Positions 25,489 through 34,969 are shown, counted from the stretch's first letter. The stretch: DNA of 64,000 bases from Eleginops maclovinus (GCF_036324505.1 NC_086352.1:26248359-26312358), one strand, 5' to 3'. The notes: generated from the sequence alone by a model not told the origin. Program-made: numbers and translations.

Positions 25489-25980
25489 ATATTCAGGAGT
25501 ATTTTATTCTTCGGCTGGCCAGTGATGACCAACACAACAAAAACTACAGGTCACTGATAGAAGGTCAAAACTACCTGAGCTCTGGATGGGTCGGGCAAAT
25601 ACTACATTGCTTTTTGGACGACCATGTCATACTGAAAGGATCGGTGAGGTTTTCCCAGGCCATCCACAGCCACCACACTGTGGAAGTTACAGTGAGAGAT
25701 GGGGGGCATGTTGAGAATGTGAAGTGTGACTGCATGGCTGGCAGAGGAAGCTGCTGCAGCCACGCTGCAGCACTACTGTATAAAGTCAAGGAGGCAGTCA
25801 AACATGGTTTGACTGGAATGTCTTGTACAGACCAGATCTGTGCATGGAATAAGTCTACCTTGCAAAATGTCTTACCTGACTCAATAGAAAACCTACAGGG
25901 TCCATGTGAAGGGCCTGGTCAGAGTTTGAAAATCACATCAAAAACACATCACATCGGCTGCTTCAATAACAGCTTTTGGC
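25489..25980 (+). pseudogene. SWIM zinc-finger protein, captured exon 2 (3'-truncated fragment)
   Basis: The exon starts after a good acceptor (TTTTATGCTTCGTTTTAG at 25471-25488) and is in phase with exon 1. It encodes IQEYFILRLASDD, YRSLIEGQNYLSSGWVGQIL, then a SWIM zinc finger: NVKCDCMAGRGSCCSHAAALLY, with the CxC pair (CDC) and the CxH pair (CSH) intact, then SCTDQICAWNKSTLQ. These are the successive landmarks of teleost SWIM-domain proteins that usually continue into a YqaJ-type nuclease. Here that domain is absent: recognisable homology ends about 25900 and the frame runs into a hairpin at 25952. SWIM fingers bind nucleic acid or protein. The retained 381-base intron shows copying from DNA rather than mRNA. 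The fragment probably has no nuclease function; a short SWIM peptide could still be made. Confidence 0.65.
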
Positions 25981-26000
25981 TGTTATTGAAGCAGCCGATG
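25952..26000. repeat. Perfect hairpin, 22-bp arms and 5-nt loop
   Basis: The left arm 25952-25973 (starts CATCGGCTGC, ends AATAACAGC) and right arm 25979-26000 are exact reverse complements around TTTTG. The homology to SWIM genes stops shortly before it, so it may mark a junction between captured and transposon sequence, or a foldback produced by template switching. Confidence 0.95.
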
Positions 26001-26116
26001 ACGGCACACGCCCTTCCAGACTGTCTGGGCATAATTATTGCTTTTCACAAATCTCGTTCACAAATCCAGCGAAATATCCCTTTTACTGTCTATGGAAATA
26101 CCGCGAAATACACACC

Positions 26117-26185
26117 GCACGCACACCGCATCAATGGCGGCCGCTCTACTTCCGGTCACTTCGCCGAATCGGTGTTTAGGAGAGT
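26117..26185 (-). repeat. Right inverted repeat bracketing the SWIM segment
   Basis: This is the partner of 24901-24976 in inverse orientation, sharing TGCGGTGTGCGTGC and ACACCGATTCGG read on the minus strand. It overlaps the promoter-like YY1/ETS block. The two copies together enclose about 1.1 kb with both SWIM exons and the hairpin. Confidence 0.7.
26131..26157 (+). promoter_or_regulatory. Promoter-like YY1 and ETS sites
   Basis: AATGGCGGC at 26133-26141 fits the YY1 core and ACTTCCGG at 26148-26155 fits the ETS/GABP core. They are seven bases apart in a locally CpG-rich tract that includes GCGGCCGC. This pairing is typical of TATA-less vertebrate promoters. It lies about 250 bases upstream of the TTF-finger ORF at 26406, which it would drive. 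Activity is inferred. Confidence 0.4.
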
Positions 26186-26405
26186 TTATACTTTTCCCAG
26201 TCATTTTAGCAAGGATAGCTTTTCATTGGGGGATGAAACTTAGATCAAATCTTTGCGCCCACAGCCAATGGCATTGTTTCTTAGTTCAATGTGACATTCT
26301 TAGATACGCGATTGGACTATTTCGGCGAATCAGCATCGTTATCATTCCCTAACCACAAGTGTAAAGAGCAGCACCGTAGCTAGCTGAAACTTAGATTGAG
26401 TGAAT

Positions 26406-26786
26406 ATGGCGACATCGATGGCTGAGAACTCCGTGCAAGCTCTACTTAAAACACCGTTTCATCGACTATCAGATGTCGAAAAGAAGAAATTGAAAGACTT
26501 GGGACCCGAGCGTCCGGATTTAAACATTCAACAGACGACCACTGATCGCGGGAGAACCTACACTCGGACTTTCTCCTCAAACTTGTATGCTAAGCGGAAT
26601 TGGTTAGCTGGTTGTACAGTGAGCAATGCCTTTTTTTGTTTCCCTTGTCTGTTATTTCAAAGTCCTGGGACTGAAACACTTTGGACTACAACCGGGATGA
26701 AGGATCTAAAGCACTTCACACAAAAATGTAAGAAGCACGAATGTGGCCGCAGCCACCTAACCAACTGTCTTAAGCTAAACCTCTAA
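26406..26786 (+). pseudogene. Truncated hAT transposase N-terminus (TTF finger only)
   Basis: The 126-codon ORF from ATG 26406 encodes MATSMAENSVQALL, then LGPERPDLNI and TTTDRGRTYTRTF, then a TTF-type finger region with CFPCLLF and HFTQKCKKHECGRSH, ending LTNCLKLNL and stop. This is the standard N-terminus of ZMYM1-like hAT transposases of the outer element's kind. The DDE core and dimerisation region are missing: after the stop there are 71 bases to the element end. It was probably left by internal deletion. It could still bind DNA if expressed. The frame opens six bases upstream at a GTG, so the ATG at 26406 is the first plausible start. Confidence 0.8.
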
Positions 26787-27026
26787 AAAAGTGCTATTTA
26801 AACCGTGCCGCCCAACTGCGCCCCCCCCCCCAAAAAAATGTTCACCAGCCGCCACTGGTGGTGATTATCCGCTTTGTAAGTTTTCAAACCCTTTTAAACA
26901 TGTGTTTCTTTCACTGGGTGATTGTGTATAACTTTGTGCATCACGTCACCGAATTTTGGTGGGTTTGTTTGGTGGCACTGGTGATTTGTCTGCCAGGCGG
27001 CTGCTACTGCAGCCTCTCGGAGCGGC

Positions 27027-28447
27027 ATGGCGTCTCGTGGCAGCAGCTCGGGGTTGGAGAAGCTGACTCGCCAGCACGCCGTCAAGCTCTCTCCACCTGG
27101 CGGTGTTTCGGTAGAGGAGTGTAGTTTGGCTGTGGGTGCTGTGGTGGGATATGGCAGGGTGAAATCTGCCTCACGGATGAACAGTGCTGTGGTTATTTTC
27201 TTAGACAGCACTGAGAAAGCTAATCAGCTGGTGGAGAGCGGGATAGTGGTTAAAGGGACGCTGCTACCCGTGCTACCTTGCCACTCCCGCGAAAAAAGTG
27301 GTAATATCGAATGTACCCCCGTTTCTGCGGAACGAGTTGTTGGAGAAAGAGTTGGCTCAGCACGGGCAGCTTGTGTCTCCAATAAAAATGATCCCGCTCG
27401 GCTGCAAGTCACCGCACCTTAAGCACGTGGTTTCTTTCAGGAGACAGGTGCTTATGATCCTAAAGAAGGATGAGGGGGAACTCAACTTGGTTCTTAGTTT
27501 TCGTATTGACGATTTCGCCTACACTGTTCATGTCACGTCTGATACGCTGAGATGTTTTGGATGTGGAGCTCAGGGACATCTGATCCGCGGGTGCCCTGGG
27601 GGAGCGGGTGGCGGTCCGGCTGCGGGTCCGGCTGCCGCTGCTCCGGCGGCAGGCCCGTGTCCGGCTGCCACTGCTCCGGCGGCGGGTCCGGCTGCCCTGT
27701 TCCGGCGGAGGGTCCGCCTGCTGCTGCTCCGGCGGCGGGTCCGGCTGCCGCTTCTCCGGCGGCGGGTCCGCCTGCGGTTGGGTCGGTGGCGGGTTCGCCT
27801 GTCGTTGGGGCGGTGGCGGTGCCGCATGTTGTAGGAGCGGTAGCGGTGCCGCCTGTCGTTGTGGCGGTGGCGGTGGCACCTGTCGCTGCTCCCGTCGCTG
27901 TGGTGGGGGCTGGGAACGCTGCGGAGGGGGCGGGGCCGGCTGTCGCTTCACTCAGTAACTCACTCGGGGACAGTGGGCACACCGCAGCCAGGGTGGCTGA
28001 ATCTGTTTTGGAGGAAGTCATCATGGATGAGGAGTTGCTCAAATTACCAATAAAAGAAAAAGTGCAGAGGTGTGCGAAAACAACATGACCCAAACAAAAA
28101 AGGTGTTGAAGACAGAGTCGCTGTGTTCCTCTCAGCCAGAGGGACTCTCAGATGACTCAGAGGACAGTGACAGTGACAGGGAGGCTTTCAGTGAAAGTAT
28201 GCAGGTAGACAGGGGTGAGGAGTATTCCTTCCAGAGGATCAGAGGCTTCCTGAAGGATACTAAAGGGAGGAAGGTGGTAAGGGTGCAGGATTTTTTTGTT
28301 GATCAGCTGATGTTTCATGACTCTGCTAGGGCTCTCATGCGGCGCACAGGAGGCCTTGGGCAGCTTACTTTTAGCGAACAGGAGATCTACAGGCTGAGGA
28401 AATTACTGTTGAAGATACGAGAAGAAACTGCTGAAAGTCATGATTAA
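27027..28447 (+). pseudogene. LINE ORF1 (RRM-like, CCHC knuckle), frameshifted
   Basis: ORF1 of the Tx1-clade LINE, an RNA-binding chaperone needed for retrotransposition. It starts MASRGSSSGLEKLTRQHAVKL at 27027. It continues through an RRM-like region (VVIFLDSTEKANQL; VVISNVPPF; MIPLGCKSPHLKHVVSFRRQV) and a CCHC knuckle (CFGCGAQGHLIRGC, about 27555-27596), then a long Ala/Pro-rich repeat and an acidic C-terminus (DDSEDSDSDRE). The frame breaks at least three times: in the A-run near 27290, in the GC-rich repeat near 27700-27830, and near 28050. The copy is therefore inactive. The end overlaps the ORF2 start by eight bases. Confidence 0.8.
27600..27920 (+). repeat. GC-rich Ala/Pro/Gly-coding tandem repeats in ORF1
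   Basis: Imperfect units around GGGTCCGGCTGCC and GCTCCGGCGGCG repeat across the tract, followed by GCGGTGGCGGTG-type units. All six frames stay open for long stretches, which explains several long spurious ORFs on both strands here. Frame changes within the repeat are invisible to protein composition, so this is the likely place of one ORF1 frameshift. Confidence 0.85.
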
Positions 28448-31400
28448 GTACATCTTGTTTGTCTTTTCTCTCCTTTCCTTTTCTTCAGTTATCGTTTTGA
28501 CTTGGTTAGGAGGCAGCTATACTTTCATTACAGGTGACATAAAGCTTGGCTCTCTGAATATTAACGGTGCTCGAGGGGATGCCAAGAGAGCATCTTTGTT
28601 TTCTTTAATAGAGAGTAAGAATCTGAATGTGACGTTTCTCCAGGAGACTCACAGCTCTGCTGACAATGAGAGTGACTGGAGGAGGGCATGGAGTGTGGAG
28701 GGCTTCTTCAGCCATAAATGCAGCAATAGTGGAGGGGTTGCTATTCTCTTTGCCAGAGGTTTCACACCCTTTTCCTGCACTGTTGAGGACGTCATTCCAG
28801 GTCACTTGTTGAAATGAAATGCTGTTTTCGAGAAGGTTAAAATATGTTTTATTAATATTTATGCTCCCAGTGTGGGCTCTGAAAGGCTTTTATTTTTTGA
28901 GCAGTTGAAGCATGCCCTTAGCACCTGCAGTAGTGAGGAGTATCTGTTCCTGGGGGGTGACTTTAACTGCACAGAAAACCCTGTGCTGGACAGGAACCAC
29001 TGGGAACCGCATGCTGCCTCTAGGAGTGCTTTAATGAGGATCACAGAGTCTTTCGAGCTGTGTGACATTTGGAGGCATCTTTACCCGGGCCAGCGGCAGT
29101 ACACCTTGGTGCACTGTAGGGACAATCTGTTGTCTCTAGCCAGACTGGACCGAGTGTACTGTTTTAACCACCACATGAATACAAGCAGGAGCTGCTCCAT
29201 CAGTCCTGTTGGGTTCTCTGACCATTCCCTTGTTCAGGTTTCAGTTTTTATTAATTATGTGAAGTGCAATAGTGCGTATTGGCACTTCAATGTTTCTCTG
29301 TTGGCTGATAATCATTTTAAAACAGTCTTCACATTTTTTTGGCAAAACTACCGTAATTGTAAGAGTGAGTACAGTAGTCTTCAGCAGTGGTGGGATGTGG
29401 GGAAAGTCCAAATCAGACAGCTTTGCCTGCAGTACACTCTCAATGTCACCAAGGACATGGCTAAATCTCTGAGGGCTCTGGAGAGGGAAGTGGTGGAGCT
29501 GCAGGGATTGGCAGACTCCACAGGAGAGCGAGAATATGTTGAGGTTTTCAAAAGTAGAAATGCAGCTCTGTCCGACCTGCTGGGGTTTTCTGCTCAGGGT
29601 GCTCTGGTCAGATCCCGGTTTCAGAACATCGTGAAAATGGATGCTCCCTCTCACTTTTTCTTCGGTCTCGAGCGCAGGAACAGTCAAAGGAGGCTGATGC
29701 ACTCCCTGCGGTCAGACACTGGGCAGCTGCTTCAGGAGTCGGCCGACATTCAGCAGTGTGCTGTCAAGTTTTATAAAGAGCTCTACAGGTCAGATTACCA
29801 GGCAGAACCAGAGGCGGCGCTGTCTTTCTTTAAGGGCCTTCCTAAGGTCCCTGAGGGGGACAGCACAGACCTGGAAGCTGAGCTCTCTGCCCAGGAGCTG
29901 CAGGAGGCCCTGCAGAGCATGCAGAGTGGAAAGGCTCCTGGCATAGACGGCCTGCCTGCAGACTTATATAAGGTTTTCTGGCCTGTTATGGGTGATGACC
30001 TGCTGAATGTCCTCAGGGACAGTCTCAGTAAGGGGAGGTTGCCTCTGAGCTGCAGGAGGGCGGTGCTCACTCTCCTCCCCAAGAAAGGAGACCTGCAGGA
30101 GCTTGGGAACTGGCGTCCTGTATCCCTTCTCTGTACCGACTACAAACTGCTCTCCAAAGTGTTGGCGACGAGGCTGAGGAAAGTGATGGAGCATGTCATT
30201 CATGTAGACCAGACATACTGTGTACCCAGCAGGTTGATAACTGACAACCTTACTCTGATTCGAGATGTTTTGGACCTCTCCGGTTCATTGGGCTGTGAGC
30301 TTGGTCTGATTTCTCTGGACCAAGAAAAGGCTTTTGACCGAGTTGAGCACCAGTACTTGTGGCAGACGCTGGAGGCTTTTGGGTTCAGCTCTGGTCTGAT
30401 AGCCAAGATCCAGGTCTTGTACAGGGACATTGAGAGTGTACTGAAGATTAACAGTAGTTTGTGTGCTCCTTTTAAAGCCGAGAGAGGAGTCAGACAGGGC
30501 TGCTCTTTGTCTGGGATGCTGTACTCCCTGGCCATAGAGCCTCTCCTACACAACCTAAGGTCCAAACTACATGTTTTTTCTTTTCCTGGCTGCGATCACG
30601 TTCTTAAATTGTCTGCGTGTGCGGACGATGTAATGGTGATTGTAGAAACTCAACAGGATATCAATGCTTTAACAGATACTGTAGGTGTGTTTAGCAAGTT
30701 GTCTTCTGCTAGGGTAAACTGGGGGAAGAGTGAGGCCTTAGCAGTAGGGGCAGGCCACTTTAATGGTCTAGTTTTACCTGGGGGCCTTGTTTGGAAGAGG
30801 GGAGGGTTGAAGTACCTGGGTTTTATCTCGGTGACGAGACCTTTTGTTTACAAAACTGGGACGGGCTCGTGGAAAAGGTGGAAGGCCGATTAAAGAAGTG
30901 GAAGTGGATCCTTCCAAAACTTTCTTTTAAGGGGCGTATTTTGATTTTGAATAACCTTGTTTCCTCCATGCTGGCTCACCGGTTGGCATGTTCAGACCCG
31001 CCTGTAAACCTGCTGTCCAGGGTGCAGGCGCTAATGGTGGATTTCTTCTGGGACCGCATGCATTGGGTCCCGCAGAGCGTCCTTTTCCTGCCAAAGGAAG
31101 AAGGGGGACATGGACTGGTTCACCTGGCAAGCAGAGGGGCTGCGTTCAGGCTCCGTTTCGTCCAGAGGTTCCTGACTGGACCTGCTGACCTGGTATGGAG
31201 ACCCGTGGCTCGTGCTGTACTGGAGCGCTGTGGAGGGCTGGGCCTGGCTGAGTCGCTGCTCCTAATGGACATTTAAGGAGTACACTTGGACAACCTCTCA
31301 TGCTTCTACAAGGGACTTTTCAAGGTGTGGGGGCTTTTCCGGAAAGAGAGAACGGAGAACTGTGCCTCTTTATTTTGGCTCCTCAAAGAGCCGGTGGTTC

Positions 31401-32416
31401 ACAGGACTCGTTTTCTGTGTTGATAAGGGCCTTCTCTACAGCAGAGACTCTATGAAAAGAAGATCCTCTCACTGGGACATGTGCTGGAGGTGTGTGGCCC
31501 TCGCCTGGACAATGCTGCGGGCCTGGCGGCAGGTTTGGGCATCAGGTCAGTCCGAGTGACCGGCCTCCTGCTGAGTGGTTGGAAACAGCAGCTCAGCGAC
31601 CCAGAGCTGGCACTGGCTGTTGCTTTCTGTAACGGACTTACTGAACCAAACGAAAATGACTCTTTTCCAGAGATACTTTGTGTTCCTGACGTCACATGTG
31701 ATAGTTTTCTGTTAAGGTTAAATAATGTCACTGATTTTAAGTTTAGCACCATGTCCAACAAAAGGATGTATTATTTAATGACAAAAGTGCTAAACCAGAG
31801 CAGACTGCAGGGCAGAGTGGACACCCGTTGGAGAGCCCACCTGGCCCTGACTGAGACTCAGAGGCCTGAGTGGAGAGCATTTTACAAGCCCCCGCTGACA
31901 AAGAGGCTGGGGGATCTACAGTGGAGGATTCTGCACGGCGCGGTTGCTGTCAATGCCTTTGTTTCAGTGATCATCCCAGCTGTTTCTGACACCTGTCTGT
32001 TATGTGACCAAAGGGAAACCATCTTTCACTGTTTCTCAGGATGTGATCGACTCCTTTGTCTCTTTCAGTTACTGACCCAGATGTTTGTTTTGTTTGGTGA
32101 GGTTTTTTCCCCCCAAGTGTTCATCCTCGGTTACAGGTACACCCAGAGACAAAAGGTGAAATGTCAGCTCCTGAATTTTTTGTTGGGCCAGGCCAAAATG
32201 GCCATCTACCTCAGCAGGAGAAATAAAGTTGGGGACTCGATGGCCTGTGATGCTGTGCTGATCTTCAAATGCATGGTGAGAGCGAGGGTAAAAACTGATT
32301 TCAGTTATTTTCATCTGACAGAAAATGTGGGTGAGTTTCAAAACATGTGGTGCTTTAAAAATGCTTTGGTTTCAGTGGAGAATGATGAGCTGGTTTTCAA
32401 TCAATTCCTGAATTGA
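28440..32416 (+). pseudogene. LINE ORF2 (endonuclease, reverse transcriptase), disrupted
   Basis: ORF2 makes the nicking endonuclease and reverse transcriptase that copy the LINE into its target. The endonuclease has GSLNINGARG (about 28549), FLQETHS, GGDFNC (about 28953), RLDRVYC and SDHSLV. The reverse transcriptase has GKAPGIDGLPADLY, LLPKKGDLQELGNWRPVSLL, SLDQEKAFDRV, GVRQGCSLSGMLYSLAIEPLL and CADDVM at 30618, where most families have YADD. A later segment reads WDRMHWVPQSVLFLPKEEGG, and the C-terminus keeps a knuckle CLLCDQRETIFHCFSGC. Lesions are an in-frame TGA at 28815, a frameshift near 30830, TAA at 31274 and a TGA-TAA pair at 31421. The start ATG overlaps the ORF1 stop (ATGATTAA). 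Confidence 0.88.
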
Positions 32417-32482
32417 AATAGTTTTGAATTGTTTTTTGTTCTAATGTGGTGTGTTTAATTTATTTGTGAATAAAAGTGAAAA

Positions 32483-32540
32483 CTCTCTCTCTCTCTCTCA
32501 CTCTCACTCACTCACTCACTCACTCACTCACACACACACT
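32483..32540 (+). repeat. (CT)n/(CACT)n tract at the LINE 3' junction
   Basis: About eight CT units follow the LINE 3' end GTGAAAA, then CACT and CA units. With the (TC)30 at the 5' end it forms the likely split target microsatellite. Confidence 0.85.
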
Positions 32541-33047
32541 TACATTTTGGAGGCAACATCTGAAAAAAAAATGGTTCACTTTTTATTGTCCCGATGTGAA
32601 CCGTAAAATAACTGCCCCTACTTTTCTCTCTCTGCTGTTTTTGTAATGTCGTTTTTTAATACAGATTAAACATTGTTTAATGAAATATTACGTCTTATTG
32701 TAATTAAAGGAAATTGTTTACGTACTGTAACTGGCATGCTCAAGCACTTCTTTCAGACATCCACTCAGCTCATATGCCTCACTGGTTGAGGCGCTTTACT
32801 AACTTTATGGTCGCACTTTATGGTGCCTTCCGTGCTAAAACAATTCAAACCCAATATTCACTCTCACTTCTTTTCTAAGATACTTTGAAGGTCTTAGGGC
32901 GCATGTGTATATCGTAAAAGATTTCAATACAGAAACATTGAACATATTCAATCTGTATTTATAAAATTAGACTGTAGATTAGATTGATATGTTCAAATTA
33001 TGATCGATAGTCTAATAATTGCAATATTAAGTGAAGAGTACATGATG
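32541..33047. other. Sequence between LINE and GACTTG repeat, unassigned
   Basis: AT-rich DNA without a recognisable ORF; possibly the interior of the older element whose GACTTG-rich part follows. Confidence 0.4.
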
Positions 33048-33212
33048 ACTTGTTCAGGACTTGAAAAAGATCGGGATTTGGACTCGACTTGGCTTTGATG
33101 TGACTCGGACTTGGACTCAACTTGCCCTTCTCTGTCTTTACTATGGACTTGACTGCTAAGACTTGCGACTGACTTGTGACTTGCCAAACAGTGACTTGGT
33201 CCGACCTACATA
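33048..33212. repeat. Fish GACTTG-rich dispersed repeat, right part
   Basis: GACTTG, GACTCGACTTGG and GTGACTCGGACTTGGACTC recur here in the same orientation as in 20035-20220. The block ends AGTGACTTGGTCCGACC. It is interpreted as the other side of the element or array into which the LINE inserted. Confidence 0.6.
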
Positions 33213-34640
33213 CAATTTTGTACAAAAAATATTCAGTAAGATTGTTTTTTACTATTCTTTCTATAGCTTGGAAACATTTTACACATTCTTTTAAGCACAT
33301 TTTTTATCCTTATTATCTTTAGTTTAATTTCCCAGTTTAGCAGTTGTACTGTATGTCCCACACAAGTATATGTTAACATCCAAAGGGCGTTTACATATTT
33401 GTGTGTTGAACTTCTGCATTAAGGGGGCAACAATATAAAAATACCTCTCTTTCAGTGCCTGTGCACATTTCGGTATCTGCCATTCATACCAACACAGACA
33501 TTTAAAAAAAAGGCAACCAAGTCATTTTTTGCAGGCTGCTTCGGTAAAATAAAATATGTGGTTCATCTAGCCATCTAGATGTGGCTCCCACTCTTATGTC
33601 AAATGCAGGTCTATTAGAATATGACACCCCTAAACTTAGTATCTCCACCCACAGCTTGAAACTGTCAGGTTTTTTAACGGAGTAGGGGGGCTTAAAGACA
33701 AATGACAACATGTACATACAGACAGACAGTAATTGATTTTTAAATATTATTTTATGTAAACATGTTCTACAAGAAACCCAAAATTCAAGTATGATCCTAA
33801 AGGAGCGTTTTGACACCAGATAAATTTAACATTATTGTTATCAATATCTGTACCTGGTTTACCTGTCGACTAAAGCCATGTTGTATTCACCCTAACATGT
33901 TTTGACACCTCCCAGCAACCACCCACCATTAATGGCCCCCATACATTTTAATTGTTTACCCACTTTTCAGCTCAGTCTTGCAATACAAATTTATAAAGCT
34001 GTTTGGGAAATCAGTCACTAAAGTGTGTTTTTAACTGGGAACCTATCGAACATTATGAATTCCATTTGGCTTCTTATGTGTCACTCAACATTAAATGAGC
34101 AAGCCGTGTCAAAGTCCCAGATGGTTGAAATTGTCAAGGTAGCTTTAAGCTCCGATAACCAGCAAGCTGTTATTTCCAGAAGGTATCTGAAGCGTTACGT
34201 GTAGTTTTATAAACATCTCTTGTGCAAGGCTGATGAGGTCTCCTTGGCATCCATCCACCTCAGTGAACTGTCTGTCAACATAATTACTATTCAGATTTGT
34301 GGTTGAAAAAGATAGCAGCTGCAACTTTGGCACAAAATGCAGAAATAACTGGTATTATTTTTTAAGTAATCCAACAAGTTCTGCCAAACAAACTGGCGCT
34401 ATATTAAGTGTCTGAAATAACTGTTACACCCAAACATCCATCCTGTCCATGACTTTTACCAAATATCCACGTTGTCCAGACATAGTTATTAATTTAGCAT
34501 ATGGAGCATTGTACATATGGGTATCACCAAAACATGGAGGGGTGCAATACACAGTGTGAGGCCAATAAAATAAGAAAATACACTTTGGCAAAATGCAGGC
34601 CTGTGTGGCTCATCTGACATGGTTACAGTGGAGAGGGTCA
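33213..34640. other. Unique non-coding DNA, no gene seen
   Basis: ORFs up to 104 codons without motifs; no recognisable repeat. Confidence 0.55.
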
Positions 34641-34645
34641 CAGTC

Positions 34646-34737
34646 TGTGTGTGTGTGTGTGTGTAGCTGTCAGAGGTGATAATAACACCTCTAACAGGAT
34701 TACCCTCCTCGCTTTCCTGGGGCGGGGGGGGGGGGGG
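34646..34737. repeat. (TG)n run and poly-G tract
   Basis: A (TG)9 run at 34646-34664 and fourteen consecutive G at 34724-34737, the latter interrupted upstream only by one C. The G tract could form a quadruplex only together with nearby runs. Confidence 0.85.
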
Positions 34738-34837
34738 CCTGAGGCTGACCCTGACCATGACGGCCGTCTTTGATAAAACTCTGCCACAGCAGTTACAGCT
34801 CAGGTGGGAATACCAGTAGCTCGCAGTAAACACCACG

Positions 34838-34897
34838 CACTCACACACACTCACACACTCACACACACACTCACACACACTCACACACACTCACACA

Positions 34898-34960
<63 letters not shown>
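34838..34960. repeat. (CA)n/(CACT)n compound microsatellite
   Basis: CACT-interrupted CA units grade into a pure CA array. It is followed by CCTAACCCTAACC, only two telomere-like units. Apparent ORFs through it are dipeptide artefacts. Confidence 0.95.
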
Positions 34961-34963
<3 letters not shown>

Positions 34964-34969
34964 ATCCTA

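Larger units (their letters stand above)
20545..26857 (+). mobile_element. Outer hAT element with captured SWIM gene exons
   Basis: The element begins CAGTGGCGGTGCGT at 20545 and ends with the inverse of CAGTGGCGGCTGGT at 26857. It is flanked by perfect 8-bp duplications GTGGTGAT (20537-20544 and 26858-26865), the target-site size of hAT transposons. Subterminal GGGCGC and TTGGGCG blocks are also shared in inverse. Without the inner insertion it is about 2.2 kb. It contains, left to right, a short 5' end, the inner hAT, an inverted-repeat-bounded segment with two SWIM exons, a promoter-like block and a truncated TTF-finger transposase N-terminus. It lacks a catalytic domain, so it is non-autonomous and would depend on a transposase in trans. 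It lies in the LINE 5' UTR and is therefore younger than the LINE. Confidence 0.85.
20499..32482 (+). mobile_element. Tx1-clade (Kibi-like) LINE, split by nested hAT insertions
   Basis: A non-LTR retrotransposon of about 5.7 kb without its insertions. The 5' UTR starts with a 12-base tandem repeat (GTGAGTGGATCG) at 20499, is interrupted after 20544 and resumes at 26866. ORF1 (27027-28447) and ORF2 (28440-32416) follow, then a short 3' UTR with AATAAAAGTG ending at a CT tract. Apurinic-type endonuclease, reverse transcriptase and a C-terminal Cys/His knuckle are all present in order, so the copy is near full length. It is inactivated by frameshifts and stops. The protein style, including VNWGKSEA after the catalytic aspartates and WVPQSVLFLPKEEGG, is that of Tx1/L1-group LINEs. 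The flanking TC tracts point to the Kibi type; that subfamily assignment is inference. Confidence 0.85.

Noticed and set aside
27460..28093. Minus-strand ORFs of 163-186 codons rich in Pro, Arg and Ala
   Set aside because: Antisense shadows of the GC-rich ORF1 repeat of the LINE, which has few stops in any frame.
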